From the NCBI GenBank assembly GCA_030620095.1, contig JAUTXW010004693.1:1-64000 (forward strand): a stretch of DNA of 64,000 nt, in the 5' to 3' direction. The first letter of the stretch is position 1. The number at the start of each line of letters is the position of its first letter. Both the position numbers and the translations under genes were made by a program. This document shows positions 11,775-22,959 of this stretch, piece after piece. The notes under the pieces were generated by a model. That model searched no databases and was not told the origin of the DNA. It was given only the letters and a program-made list of their open reading frames with translations. Source of the DNA: Kuschelorhynchus macadamiae (taxonomy: Eukaryota; Arthropoda; Insecta; Coleoptera; Curculionidae).

Positions 11775-12755
11775 AATATGAAAGTTGTAGTATAACAGAG
11801 TTACAAATTACAAAAATCAAATAATAAAAATAAAAAATAAAGTTCCAAGTCAAAATGAAGATTAGAAAAACTTGATAAGCCATCTGTTTTAAATAGCCAC
11901 CGAGGAAAAAATCACAGGGCGATAAATCCGGGGAGCTTGCAGGCCAACAAATGGTCCACTGTGCCCTATCCATTTATTAGGAAACTTATTATTTAAATGT
12001 TCTTGAACGTTTCGTCTAAAATGTGGCGGAGCTCCATCATGTAAAAACCACATATTCCGTCTCACATCTAAGGAAATATCTTCTAATAAATTGGTCAGAT
12101 CGTTTTGGAAAAAGTCCAAATAAATTGGAACTGTCAGGCGATCTGGAAAAAAGTAGGGCCCAATAAGCATGCCATTCACTACGCCAGCCCAAACATTTGC
12201 TGAAAATCTGTGCTGAAAATGGGTTCTATTCACAGCATGCAGGTTTTCTATGGCCCCAACATGGCTATTGTCAAAATTATTTACTACATTTCTTGTAAAT
12301 GTAGCCTCATCGGTAGCCAAAATAAATTTGGTAAAATTTTCATTGAAGTTGTGTTGATGTACAAAATTCAAGTCTTCTAGGATGATCTTCGGGTTGTAAC
12401 GGTTGGACCCATCAATAATGGTAGGGGAAAAGTTGTTCTTATCTTATTCCTTCCATACTTTACCATGAGCAATTTCAATTTGTGCTGCAATAGACCTAGT
12501 GCCCGTTGTTGGGTCGTTTTGAACAGTATCTGAGATATCTTCCTCAATATCTGCCATCTCGCGTGGAGGAGGTCTTCCAGGGTGACCTCCTCGTTGTGGC
12601 TTTAAGTACCCTGTTTCAAACATCCGCGGGGCTGGATGGGTTCTTAAGGGAAATCTTTCCGCGTACAAAGGACACGCTGCAGCTGCATTTTGTTAACATT
12701 CCCCGTAAGTTAGGAAAATGTCCTCTAGTTCATTGTTGTCATAAGTGTGTGCCAT
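11775..12755 (-). pseudogene. DD41D-like Tc1/mariner transposase pseudogene
   Basis: The start is placed at 12753-12755 (MAHTYDNNELEDIFLTYGEC), followed at once by an in-frame stop. The HTH region continues as LYAERFPLRTHPAPRMFETG and QRGGHPGRPPPREM. The catalytic domain shows the first Asp in LATDEATFTR, then HFQHRFSANVWAGV and LIGPYFFPDRLT, the second Asp in WFLHDGAPPHFRRNV, and, after a one-base slip, the third in SSPDLSPCDFFLGGYLK. In intact relatives about 41 residues separate the last two aspartates, which is why I call it DD41D-like. The stop and frameshift make it inactive. Confidence 0.88.
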
Positions 12756-13146
12756 TTTAGTCGTACAAACCCACAATCTAAAAGTACCGCGCGCTACTTA
12801 ATGAAATCTGAATGAATTGAAGATCGAATATAATAAAAAAATTACCTACTATCAGTAATAAACAAAAACTTCTACCTGATCTGTTCACAATGCAGTGGTC
12901 GTGAATATCAAAAGTAAGGTCTGTGATAAAGTTTTAAATATTTGAAATTTTAATAACTTCTTTATTTGCAACTCACAACGCAGTGGTCGGAAGTAACAAA
13001 AATCAGGCCCGTGATAAATTTTTAAAAATTTTAAGTATCTTCTTTATTTTGCAACTTTGATATGGGTGTTTTTTTGTAAATTAACTTCTTTTTACGAGTT
13101 TTACAATCTGTCAAAATAAATGACTCATCTTTGAGAACACCCTGTA

Positions 13147-13258
13147 TAAGAAATAATGGTTCTTGGGATTAGACCGTGTCAAATTGGAATTACTATCGGA
13201 CAGTTCGCCTTCGTTTGCACGAGGCATCTTCAGGATCTTTATTCCACGAGATTAAACT
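13147..13258 (-). repeat. Penelope-like terminal repeat fragment
   Basis: This sequence (gattagaccgtgtcaaattg, then an acgtttcgccttcg-like block, then gaggcatcttcaggatc) also occurs at 16713-16825 and next to a Penelope-like coding region at 40645-40760, so it is a solo or truncated Penelope tail. The GAAA-type core base run is altered here (gttcgcc instead of tttcgcc). The DD41D-like element ends exactly beside it. Confidence 0.7.
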
Positions 13259-13480
13259 GTCAATAAGATAACTTCTTATTGACAGTTTTAATTTCTTTGG
13301 TCAAAATGACTGACTCAGAAAGGAGGATTCCTTCGAATATTGCGCAGGAAGCATCCAGGGCTATTGACGGGTTGCTTTCCGAAAAATCCAGGCTAAAATA
13401 TGAGTATATTTTCAATAGGTGCAGAGAAAAGAATGTGCAGAACTATCGGAATGAAAAGGTACTTATTGTATACTACGGGA

Positions 13481-15988
13481 CAGGGGCGTGCGGTGAAATT
13501 TTAAGAAAGGGAAGCAATTTTTAGAAACTTACCTATTAGTAATGTAATTCGATTTTTCGATGATATTTTGCAAATACATCAATGACATTATCATAAAAAC
13601 ATCGATGCTCCGACATATTTTGAAGAAGTTTATTTTCAATGCGAAAGTCTCTGCTGCCCCGTTGAATTTCTTACGAAATTTTTTATACGTTTAAGTGTTG
13701 AAAAATTCCGTTCTACTGATGAACTTGTGACAGATGTTGTCAATACTAATTGACACAATTTCGACACTTCGGTGTAGGCATCTTCCAGCTCCTTGTATTT
13801 TAAAAATTGCATTAGTTCCTTAGCGTTATTTTTTGCGCTAATGTCATCAGTTTCGTAAATCAGTTTTAGTTCAGACTGCAGTAACACTCGGTCGAAGAAC
13901 TGGCCATAATGAAGAAGAAGAGATTTAAACGCATCTTCTGGAAAAGTTTTTCGTTTAAATGCATCAAACTTGCAGAGCTCGAGGAATTTAAAATCATTTA
14001 AACCGTTAAATCTATAGTTTATTTGTTGCTAAATTTGATCGATTGTTTCATAAAAGAGGGGTCTGTATGATGTTTGAACATCTCCCACCTTGTCTGTTCG
14101 AATAATCTTGGCTTGTGGCTCTACATGTAACGTCATCGTTTTTTCCCAAAATAGGTCAAAGTCATCTCTTTTTTGGCTTAACATATACTTAAAATCATCC
14201 ACTTTTTTTAGGCAAAAAGCAATATCATTTGTTTTAGTTTGTAATATATTAAAAACATTGTTCGAGAATGGAAATATTTCTGAAAATATGTTCAACAAAT
14301 AATTAAATTTAAAATCTGGTTTCAAACAGTCCAAAAACTCCCTCGAACTATTTATTTCTTGTGAGTCCCACGTTTCATTATTTTCTATTATATTCTCAAG
14401 TAGTTCAATCAGTGATTCACGATTTTCAGATACTGTTAACACAAGTCTTCCATTATAGTTCCACCTAGTAGGAGCTACTTTGAGCAATCGTTTGTGGACA
14501 ATGAAGTTCTAACCTTGTGTACGTTTTGTTGACTTGGAAAAAAAGCAGCCATGCCACTTAAAGTAACGAAAAATACTTTACACTCTTTAATGTGATTGAT
14601 GGACTGGGATAAAACTAAATTTAATTTATGAACAAAACAATGGACAAACACAGCACTTGGGAAAGTTTCTCGAACTTGCAGGCCCCCTAATTGCCCTGCC
14701 ATCACTGCAGCTCCATCATAGCTTTAAGCAACTAATTTTTTCTCTCCATTAATTTCTTTAGTAACGTTATAAACTACGGTATATAATGCATCTGCCGTAC
14801 GATTCTCGGACACATTCTTAAAACCTAAAAATCGCTCTTGAATACTTCCGTCTGTTTTAACGTAGCGTATTACTATAGATAATTGGCTAAAATTAGTGAT
14901 ATCGGTTGTTTCGTCCAGAACAATAGCAATGAACCGCGCCTCGCCAATCTCCTGCTGAATTCTTTTTAGAATAATGGTTGCAACAGCGGAAATTAAATCA
15001 TTCTGGATTCGATTCGACGTTCCGCGAAGTAAAACTTGAAAATTTCCTCTATTTGAAGAAACCCTTGTTTCGTCATGACCTCTAAATCCCAATTCGTGCT
15101 GTCCGAGAAAACAAACAACATCGATAAGTCTTGCCTATTTTCATCGACTAGTTCATTGTGTTGGCGGTGACTAATTTCCAACTGTTTATTAAGGGCGTGT
15201 TCAATTCTGGTTTTGGCGAAGACTTTTTCTTTTATGACGGCCTGCAAATGCGCTTTGTACATAATGTGTCTTTTTACAGCTTTATGGAAATTGTTTAAAT
15301 CGGAAAAACCAGTTTTATTCCAGAGACATATATTTTCACACCCTGTTAGCCATTTAAATTGTTCGTATTGTTTTTCCGGATAAAAATGTCTAATACAGTT
15401 TTTCATTTTTGTGGTTAAATGTTTTATAGGCGGTTTTGCCCTTCCTTTCAATGTTGAAAATCCCTTTATAATTAAGACACACACCACACATTCATACACA
15501 CTCTTCTTACTAAATTCTTCAACGTTATTACCGACAGCCGAAGTTGACGGTATTTGCATACCCACGTCCGTATTATTGTCTTCCATATCGCACCATGCAC
15601 GACGCGACGTACGTATCACACAACACACGGATAGCAGTTCAAACAAAGAACCTACTCCAACGATAACTTCCGCCCCCACTTAAAGCACGCGACTGAAATG
15701 CAAAAATTACAGCCGGTGGAAAGTTCAATAACCTCTGGCTCGATTCGCAGGAAATCAAGCATACAGGACTTGGCTGCAGAGAAGCTAGCGGCCCGCATAG
15801 GTTGTATTCGATTTTCTATTGCTCGGCTCGGTCGGAGTCAAGGCCGCATTTTTAATTAAGATAATATTTTAGCATTTTTAATATAAACTTAATGGTTTCC
15901 TATTTCAAAAATTACATTTTAGAAGATATTTTGTAATTTTTTTTGGGGAAGCACTGCTTTCCTTGCTTCCATGGACTGCACGCCCCTG
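13481..15988 (-). mobile_element. hAT transposon with perfect 8-bp target duplication
   Basis: Starts caggggcgtgc and ends with its exact inverse (gcacgcccctg). Flanked by identical 8-bp copies of ctacggga at 13473-13480 and 15989-15996. The 2508-bp length, 11-bp inverted ends and 8-bp duplication are diagnostic of hAT. It interrupts a Crypton-like recombinase gene. The exact duplication suggests a fairly recent insertion, although its transposase is already frameshifted. Confidence 0.97.
13636..15679 (-). pseudogene. hAT transposase pseudogene (ZMYM1/TTF-type family)
   Basis: Minus-strand gene in five shifted frames. The N-terminus (15679-14993; a likely true start is the MEDNNTDVGMQIPS methionine near 15584) shows a decayed zinc-finger region: CVVCVLIIKGFSTLKGRA, FKWLTGCENICLW, HKAVKRHIMYKAHLQAV. 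Next are NDLISAVATIILKRIQQEIG and the first catalytic Asp in FIAIVLDETTDITNFSQLS. The middle frame has MMAGQLGGLQVRE and HCFVHKLNLVLSQS. APTRWNYNGRLV follows. The C-terminal dimerisation motif SSSVERNFSTLKRIKN ends near 13636. These motifs match hAT transposases related to zinc-finger MYM-type protein 1. Frameshifts between all blocks make it inactive. Confidence 0.9.
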
Positions 15989-16502
15989 CTACGGGAAGTT
16001 ATGTACGAAATACAGGTCTTCATGTCTCTTGGTGTTTTATTCTATGATAAGAGCAATGATATCTATTAAACTCAATATTGATATGACCAAATTTAGAAAT
16101 TTACTCGCCCTCCTCAAAAGAAAATCTGAGGGATATCAATTAAAAAAGGCAAAGGTTATTAACTGAAACCAATATTACAACATTCCTTCTAGAAGCTGAT
16201 GACAAAAAACTTATTTATGAATGTGGCATTGATTATTGGGCTTGCAGGAGCTTGCAGACTATTCCCTGGTGGAGGTTAGTTTTTTTGTTGTGGAAGAATT
16301 TTCCGAGTTGGTAAATTTCTTTTTTATTTAGCGATTGTATACCTATAATTCCCCTCCCTCCTTCTTTTCTCTCAATGGTGAGTCTTTCCTTGCATGCGTT
16401 TTGTAACTTCCTGTGTTTAGTGAATTCAGAGCGTATAAGAATGTGAATGTTTTCTATGTCTGTGTGTGACCATTTAATGATACCAAACGAATACGTAAGA
16501 AT

Positions 16503-16667
<165 letters not shown>

Positions 16668-16712
16668 TTATTATTATTGATAAATATACCGAAAATAATT
16701 AAACAATAATAT

Positions 16713-16825
16713 TTATATAAGAAATAATGGTTCTTAGGATTAGACCGTGTCAAATTGGAATTACTATCCGACGTTTCGCCTTCGATTTCACGAGGCATCT
16801 TCAGGATCTTTATCCCTTAAGATCT
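16713..16825 (-). repeat. Penelope-like terminal repeat fragment with hammerhead-like core
   Basis: Same sequence as at 13147-13258 and 40645-40760. On the minus strand it reads CTGAAGA (16804-16798), one base, GCCT, an 11-base loop, AGGC, GAAA, then ACGTC to 16770. That is the order of a hammerhead ribozyme core (CUGANGA, stem II, GAAA) with a palindromic ACGT stem III. Penelope-like elements are known to carry such ribozymes. One extra base before stem II departs from the canonical core. Confidence 0.6.
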
Positions 16826-16834
16826 GAACACTAA

Positions 16835-17065
16835 ATGAGCTCGGATTTTTTTGTTGACGATGAGGAATGCATTTACGCACGACTCTCCCCCGGGCCCCCA
16901 TCAGATGGACCGTCATTGGGCATGCCCAAGGATCCTTCGATGGGGTTGATGCCGTCCTTCCAAGATGACCCTCTAAAAGCCGTGGTCCCTCGTGAAGGTG
17001 GTGTGGTCCTTTTTCGGCATGATGTCCTAATGCCGCCTCTCGTTACTGGGAGTTGTTTGAAATAA
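16835..17065 (+). other. Unassigned 76-codon open frame in a GC-richer patch
   Basis: An open frame starting MSSDFFVDDEECIYARLSPG, rich in Pro, Gly and Asp, in a stretch visibly richer in G and C than its surroundings. I do not recognise it on either strand. It follows directly on a Penelope-like tail and may be a fragment of some element or a displaced exon. No splice or start context supports expression. Confidence 0.2.
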
Positions 17066-17070
17066 ATAAT

Positions 17071-17742
17071 ATCATTTTTGGTGGTTTGGTGTTTCTCTGA
17101 TTGTCTCGCTGAGTCCTTCCACCTGTCCGGTTTGTCAATGCCAACGTCCTACTGATCCTTCGTCATTGGGTGCTTCCCGGATGTTTATGTCTTTCTAACG
17201 ACTAGTTCTGTACGCTTAATAAAATTATTTATCGATTTTAGTCTTTATGATTTGAAGAATACAGTTTTAGGTTGGTTGAAAGTAATTACAAATAAACTAT
17301 GTGTGCTAAATCTTTATTTTTTTTGCGCGTTATTTGAAATTTCTGAATCTCTCGTGGGATTGGAGCTGATGGAGGGCCGAATTCGGTCTAAACCCAAGAG
17401 TCATGAGTTTAAAATTATATTTGTAGAGCTTTGGATCACTGTACTTGATTAATTTTAATTTAATGTTATTTGGTATCACGATTCGCTTTATAGTCAGTAT
17501 CATCTATACCGTTGTGGTATGTAGGATATTTTAGTATTATTCATATTTCTTATATAACGTTTCAAGGATATAATTAAGCTAATCGAGTTTGTATGCAAAC
17601 GCGCAGTTTAAATATTAATATATAAGGATCCATTAATATCGCAGTATTCTCAACCAGAGGTTAAATGTTTAAGTTAAAAATTAACCGGTTTAAAATAGTA
17701 TCTAAAGATGCGATCTCGACTGGGTCTCCATAAATAGAATTT
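17071..17742. other. No gene recognised
   Basis: AT-rich spacer before the tandem array. A 66-codon frame at 17252 has no recognisable motif. Confidence 0.3.
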
Positions 17743-19090
17743 AATAGGTGAGATTCTGTTTTAATTTTTTTCAAAGTGATAGAAACACAACGAAATTTTA
17801 ATCGAATGCAGGAACTGTAAATACGCAAAAACATTTAACTCGAACCTTTTTAAAAGTTTTTTAGCCCAATTTAATACTTGTTTCTGAGTAATCTTATTTG
17901 TCATTAGCAGATTTTTTAGAATTATGTTATTGGATTTAGAATTATGGATTATTGTTCAAGGCTATATAGGCAACAATTTTTAAAAATGTGTTTAAAGCAA
18001 CAATATTATTTATGGTTTTTATCAAGAAATCAAAACTTCAAAAATAAAAATAAAATAAGAGAAGTCATAAATATTAAAATATCAGTGAAAAAATTATTAA
18101 AATAGGTGAGATTCTGTTTTAATTTTTTCAAAGTAATAGACATTCGACGAAGTTTTGATCGAATGCCGGAACTGGAATAAGCAAGAACACTTAACTCGAA
18201 CCTTTTTAAAAGTTTTTTAGGCCAATTAAATACTTAGCAGATTTTTTAGGATTACGTTATTGGACACAACTGTGTTCAAGGCTATGGGCAACAATTTTTT
18301 AAAATGTATTTAAAGCAACAATATTATTTATTATTTTTTATCAAGAAAGCAAAACTTCAAAAATAAAAATAAAGTAAGAGAATTCAGAAATATTAAAATA
18401 TGAGCGAAAAAAATATTAAAATAGGTGAGATTCTGTTTAAATTTTTTCAAAGGAATAGAAATTAGACAAAATTTTGATCGAATGCTGGAACTGGAAATAC
18501 GCAACAACATTTAACTCGAACCTTTTTAAAAGTTTTTTAGGCCAATTAAATACGTGTTTCTGAGTAACCTTATTTTTCATTAGCAGATTTTTTAGAATTA
18601 TGTTATTGTATACAACTGTCTTCAAGCCAGTGGGAAACAATTTTTAAAAATGTCTTAAAAGCAACAATATAATTTATTTTTTTATCAAGAAATCAAAACA
18701 TCAAAAATAAAAATAAAATAAAAGAAGTTAGAAATATTAAAATATGAACGAAAAAATCATTAAAATAGGTGAGATTCTGTTTTAATTTTTTCAAAGGAAT
18801 AGAAATTCGACGAAATTTTGATCGAATGCAGGAACTGGAAATACGCAAAAACATTTAATGTCATCCTTTTTAAAAGTTTTTTTAGGCCAATTAAATACTT
18901 GTTTCTGAGTAACCTTATTTTTCACTAGCAGATTTTTTAGAATTATGTTATTGGATACAACTGTGTTCAAGGCTGGGAAACAATTTTTAAAAATGTGTTT
19001 AAAGCACCAATATTATTTATTTTTGTATCAAGAAAGGAAAACATCAAAAATAAAAGGTCCGAAATATATGAACAAAAAAATAATTACATG
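17743..19090 (+). repeat. Tandem array, four copies of a ~320-358 bp unit
   Basis: Units begin with aataggtgagattctgtt at 17743, 18101, 18420 and 18764. Each continues with aaagttttttag, cagattttttag, a ttattgga block, caacaatttttaaaa and caaaaataaaaataaa. Copies differ by small deletions (358, 319, 344 and about 327 bp). It is a short satellite-like array with no coding content. Confidence 0.92.
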
Positions 19091-19359
19091 AATAATTAAT
19101 AGTGTTGGACAAAACTATATTATTTTAATACCCGGATTATTCGGTTATACATAATTTTGATAATCCGATAATTATTCGCTTTTTATATTATTCCCTTTTC
19201 TTATTTCCTGTTTCTCTTCTATGCAATAAGGTCCTCTCATGTCCCCCACCTTTTATTTCTTGAACAAGCCAAGATAAAAATTTTAAATTCACGTTCCAAG
19301 ATAAATCTGGTGCAATTTATATTAGAAATAAACTTTTTACTTCCATCATTTCATATATT

Positions 19360-20400
19360 TACGATTACAATACTTCCCTCGTATGGGGATGACTTGTTGG
19401 AGGCCTAGTGAAATGTTAAAAAAATTATTGCTAAGCAACTACGTATATAATTTACCTCAGATTTTTTAGTCCAAAAGTTAATATTAAGATACAGGGTGAT
19501 CAAGTTAAAATTTAATTTTCGATTTTGTTAAATAATATCCCTAGTTTTGGAGATATTAAAGTGAAAATTTTAATGTAGCTTCTAGAGGGCGCTACGAGCG
19601 CTACTCTTCATACTTAAAAATGTTATAACCTTTTTGTATATAAAATTACGAAATTTGTATAGGACCAATATGTTTTGTTGTCTTTTCTTTTGACAAAAGC
19701 TATACGTTATAAATATGTCTAAAGTTCACCATTTACGAGATATTTGCTGTTTTATTACTTAATGATGCAGCCGTATTCATCAGTTAGCATATTGCAAGTT
19801 TTATCATTTTTATAAATTTTAATAAATCGTTCAGAAATAAAGCTTATAGGTTTCTTTGCGACAGATGCGTTAATTCCAATTGTTTCTTGTTTGATAAAAG
19901 CCTACTTTATAAAAATGATAAAACTCGAATATCCTAAATGGTGAGTACATGGGGCTGTTTCAAGTAATAAAACAGCAAATATCTGGAAAACGGTAAAATT
20001 TAGGTAGATATATAAGGTATAGTTTTCTTGTGAAGAAAAGATAATAGCAAATATTTTTTCTATACAAAACTTCCTAATTCAAAAAAGTTAAAACATTTTT
20101 AAATACAAACACTATAAAAAATCCGTTATCACCAATTTTCACTTTAATATCACAAAATCTAGGGATATTATTTTAAAAAATCGAAAATTAAATTCTATTT
20201 TGATTACCCTGTATCTTTCTTAATATTAACTTTTGGACTAAGGCCAGTATGGCTAAATCGCGATATTTTAATCGATTCTACTTATTTCTTAATTATTGGT
20301 AGGATATTTTGGGTCACATTTCACTATTAAAAGGAAAGCTTCATGATGAGGGAAGGTCCGGGTAAAGGAAATTTACCAATTTTTTTAACCATAGTTTCAT
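19360..20400 (+). repeat. ATGGCGG-type dispersed repeat split by a fold-back element
   Basis: The left part (19370-19465: ccctcgtatggggatgact, aggcctagtgaaatgtt, taatttacctcagatttt) and the right part (20242-20400: ggccagtatggctaaatc ... ggtaggatattttgggtcac ... terminal hairpin GGTAAA 20361-20366 / TTTACC 20372-20377) belong to the family described at 6852-7985. Between them lies the inverted structure at 19466-20241. Confidence 0.65.
19466..20241. mobile_element. Fold-back (long inverted repeat) MITE
   Basis: The left end reads ttagtccaaaagttaatatt and the right end is its exact inverse (20219-20241). Pairing continues inward for most of the element: aatttaattttcgatttt, aatatccctag, agatatttgctgttttatta and gttttatcatttttataaa occur on both arms in opposite orientation. 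The arms are about 380 bp with almost no spacer. No coding sequence. Superfamily unknown. Confidence 0.85.
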
Positions 20401-21043
20401 CCATTTCATCTGTTGGTTGATAAGAGTTAGCTGTTACTGACAAAACGGATGACGTTTTTTTTTGGCTGCCCTTATGGTCAGCAGCCATCATTTAATATCG
20501 TTCTCCATATATTTAGTACTATGTCTAAGCATATTAGAAATCAATACGAATCATGAAAAACTGTATTAATTAGTTATTCATAAGTCATAGTTCTGCATTT
20601 CATAAATATGGAGAATACAACTAAAACAATAACAACTTAAATCTCTCAAATTAATTGGGCAGACTCTCTTTCTCTCCCTTATCAGAAAATAATTGTGCAA
20701 AACATATTTTTATCTTTACATTTTAAGCCACTTAGCATTGTACTGATAAATCTTTAATCTAGGCGCCAAAAATGAAAAAAAAAAACAATTATTATCAGCT
20801 TATCAGTTCGCATGAGTCATAATTGCTTAGTGTTACCAAAAAAAAAATGATTTAATAAAAACAGTACGTAACAATGAATCATAATCTTCCTTGATTAGTG
20901 ACTGATATTACATTAGGCATAGTAATATAAATTGGAAAGATATTGTCCATTATCAAAGGAAAGAAAGACATTGTTTATTTTGATCGACGGTCATATATTC
21001 AGGAGCAGGGTAGTTCTCCACTGTCGTATTAAATATATTTGTG
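20401..21043. other. No gene recognised
   Basis: AT-rich sequence; no motif, open frame or repeat that I can place. Confidence 0.3.
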
Positions 21044-21342
21044 TTTTAGGGAGGTTTTGTTAGATTGAATTGCACCCTATTATCCTAACTTAACAGTAGG
21101 TTACTTTTGCAGTTAAAAAGAGAATAGAGACGAACGGTAAGTAGGCAACCAATAACCATATGTCGATGTCATAAAAAATAGGGGTGTAGTTTTCACATGG
21201 GGACTGACCAATGACGAACCAATTTGAGCTGAACAAAGTTTGTCATTTTGAAATCTTGCTGGATGTGAGGTTTTTGAACATTTTCATGGCAGTCTTAGAA
21301 AAATAACATTATCTCGTTAGACTTGATGAGGAATAAAAGACT
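21044..21342 (+). repeat. Direct repeat, copy A (~299 bp)
   Basis: Shares ttgaattgcaccctattatc, ctaacttaacagtaggtta, agaatagagacgaacggta, aataggggtgtagttttca and catggcagtcttagaaaaa in the same order with copy B at 22482-22757. Copy B lacks about 22 bp present here after the gacgaacggta block. No coding content. Confidence 0.9.
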
Positions 21343-21701
21343 CCAAGCAAAATATTTTAGAATACGTACTTGCAATTCTGTCTGAAACTCAAAATACAAA
21401 TTTAATAAGTTATTATATTGACGCGCCTACTTTATCTGAATCTAACGTGAATTATCCAATAGTTCATAAGACTTTTGTTCTTCTGACTTCTTGGCACCTT
21501 TTAGGAATGCTATCTATAATCGTATTCCGTTCTTCCAATAAGGCATTAGTTAAATATTCCAGATTTGCTGGGGTGACGCTGTATAAGGTGCGCCTGTTTT
21601 CAGAAAAATGGAAGATAATAGCATACTTGAGGCTCTACAATGAAACACGAGGGGGCGTTTTATACTACCTAACTGGGTATTTACTAATATTGATATGACG
21701 A

Positions 21702-22198
21702 CTATGTTTCTTTAAGGGCCAAGGAGCCATCTGCTACCGTGGTATCTTGCCTCGGCAAGGCTCATCAGGCAGTTTCCTTGAGGGGTATCAGTATTAAAAC
21801 CGAAATACCCGAACCCTGAAACAAACAAGGTGTCATCTCATTCGACTTTGAAAGTCGATGAGGGAAATAGGCGACCAGTGGCGCCATCTGTAGGTACTAT
21901 GGCGCAATTAAATCGCTTTAGATGCGACCTACTTCGGAGCACAAGACAACACGTCTGTTCAAAAATAGAAGAGAAACAGAAATAGCGATTTCTGTGTGGT
22001 TCTTTGTCGTAAAAAGTTCTACGAAACGAGAGAACTAACGATAAGGAAATTTACTCCTTCACCATGTTGTCGAGAAACGACCAAAACATTACGCTTTGTT
22101 TATGAAGGACATAGGCAACCAGTGGCGCCATGGCGATGAGCTTTGCCGGGGCAGATACCACGGTAGCAGATGGCACCTTGACCTTTAAACAAACATAG
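21702..22198. mobile_element. Inverted-repeat element (~65-bp ends), MITE-like
   Basis: The left end ctatgtttctttaagggcca and the inverse of the right end (ctatgtttgtttaaaggtca) match, followed by gccatctgctaccgtggtat on both. The interior has two copies of a gaccagtggcgccat-type block. A second inverted pair (ctccttcaccatgttgtcga near 22050 and its inverse near 22225) reaches past the right end, so the true element may be larger or composite. No clear target duplication. Confidence 0.65.
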
Positions 22199-22253
22199 CG
22201 CCATGTTTTTTTCGTTTCTCGACAAAATGGTGAAGGAGTAAATTTTCTTACCT

Positions 22254-22384
<131 letters not shown>

Positions 22385-22481
22385 GGATTTTTCTTTAGCC
22401 TCATCTTTATATCATTTATATCTGGAAACCTTATTTTAATAGTAAAACACAATTTTTCATATCAAGTAAACGATTCGCTCA

Positions 22482-22757
22482 TTTTAGGTAGGTCTTGTTC
22501 CATTGAATTGCACCCTATTATCCTAACTTAACAGTAGGTTAGTTTTGCAGTTAAAAACAGAATAGAGACGAACGGTAGGGATGTCATAAAAAATAGGGGT
22601 GTAGTTTTCAAATGGGGACTGACCAATGATGAACCAATTTGAGCTGAACAAAGTTTGTCATTTTGAAATTTTCCTGGATGTGAGATTTTTGAACATTTTC
22701 ATGGCAGTCTTAGAAAAATGACATTAACTCGTTAAACTTGATGACGAATAAAAGACT
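22482..22757 (+). repeat. Direct repeat, copy B (~276 bp)
   Basis: Second copy of the 21044-21342 unit, with a few substitutions and one ~22-bp gap. The pair brackets the inverted-repeat element and the AT microsatellite. Confidence 0.9.
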
Positions 22758-22959
22758 ATATAAACATAAGGCTATGTTGATTTACAATGTAATGACATTT
22801 TAAATAGCTTTAATAGTTACCCTCCAAAACTCTTAGACCTCACTTTACACCACATAAAAAATACCATAAAAACTGAATGGTATACTATAAGACCCTTGGT
22901 CATCTAGATATTTACATTTCGACTCCCAACACCCTCTATCCCAAAAAAATCAGTTGTCA

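Larger units (their letters stand above)
9283..13144 (-). mobile_element. DD41D-like Tc1/mariner element, interrupted
   Basis: The outer ends are inverted copies (caggtgttctcaaaattgag at 9283; the right end reads cagggtgttctcaaagatga in reverse complement). They are flanked by TA at 9281-9282 and 13145-13146. The inverted repeat is about 200 bp. On the left it is split: the outer ~107 bp lie at 9283-9389 and the inner part resumes at about 11640 (gatacttaaaatt), collinear with the uninterrupted right repeat. A separate 2.25-kb element occupies the gap. The transposase gene lies at 11775-12755. Confidence 0.85.
13306..16275 (+). pseudogene. Crypton-like tyrosine recombinase split by a hAT element
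   Basis: Two coding pieces on the plus strand, 13306-13480 and 15989-16275, form one gene when the hAT and one duplication copy are ignored. Piece one starts MTDSERRIPSNIAQEASRAI and contains LLSEKSRLKYEYIFNR and NYRNEKVLIVYYG. Piece two runs on in frame with SMIRAMISIKLNIDMTKFRN and LLALLKRKSEGYQL, the SAM-like N-terminal domain of the family. One frameshift after KVIN leads to TNITTFLLEADDKKLIYE and the start of the first-arginine motif (GLAGACR in another frame). The HxxR and Tyr region is not present, so this was already truncated at the 3' end. The same family is at 2396-3307. Confidence 0.85.
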
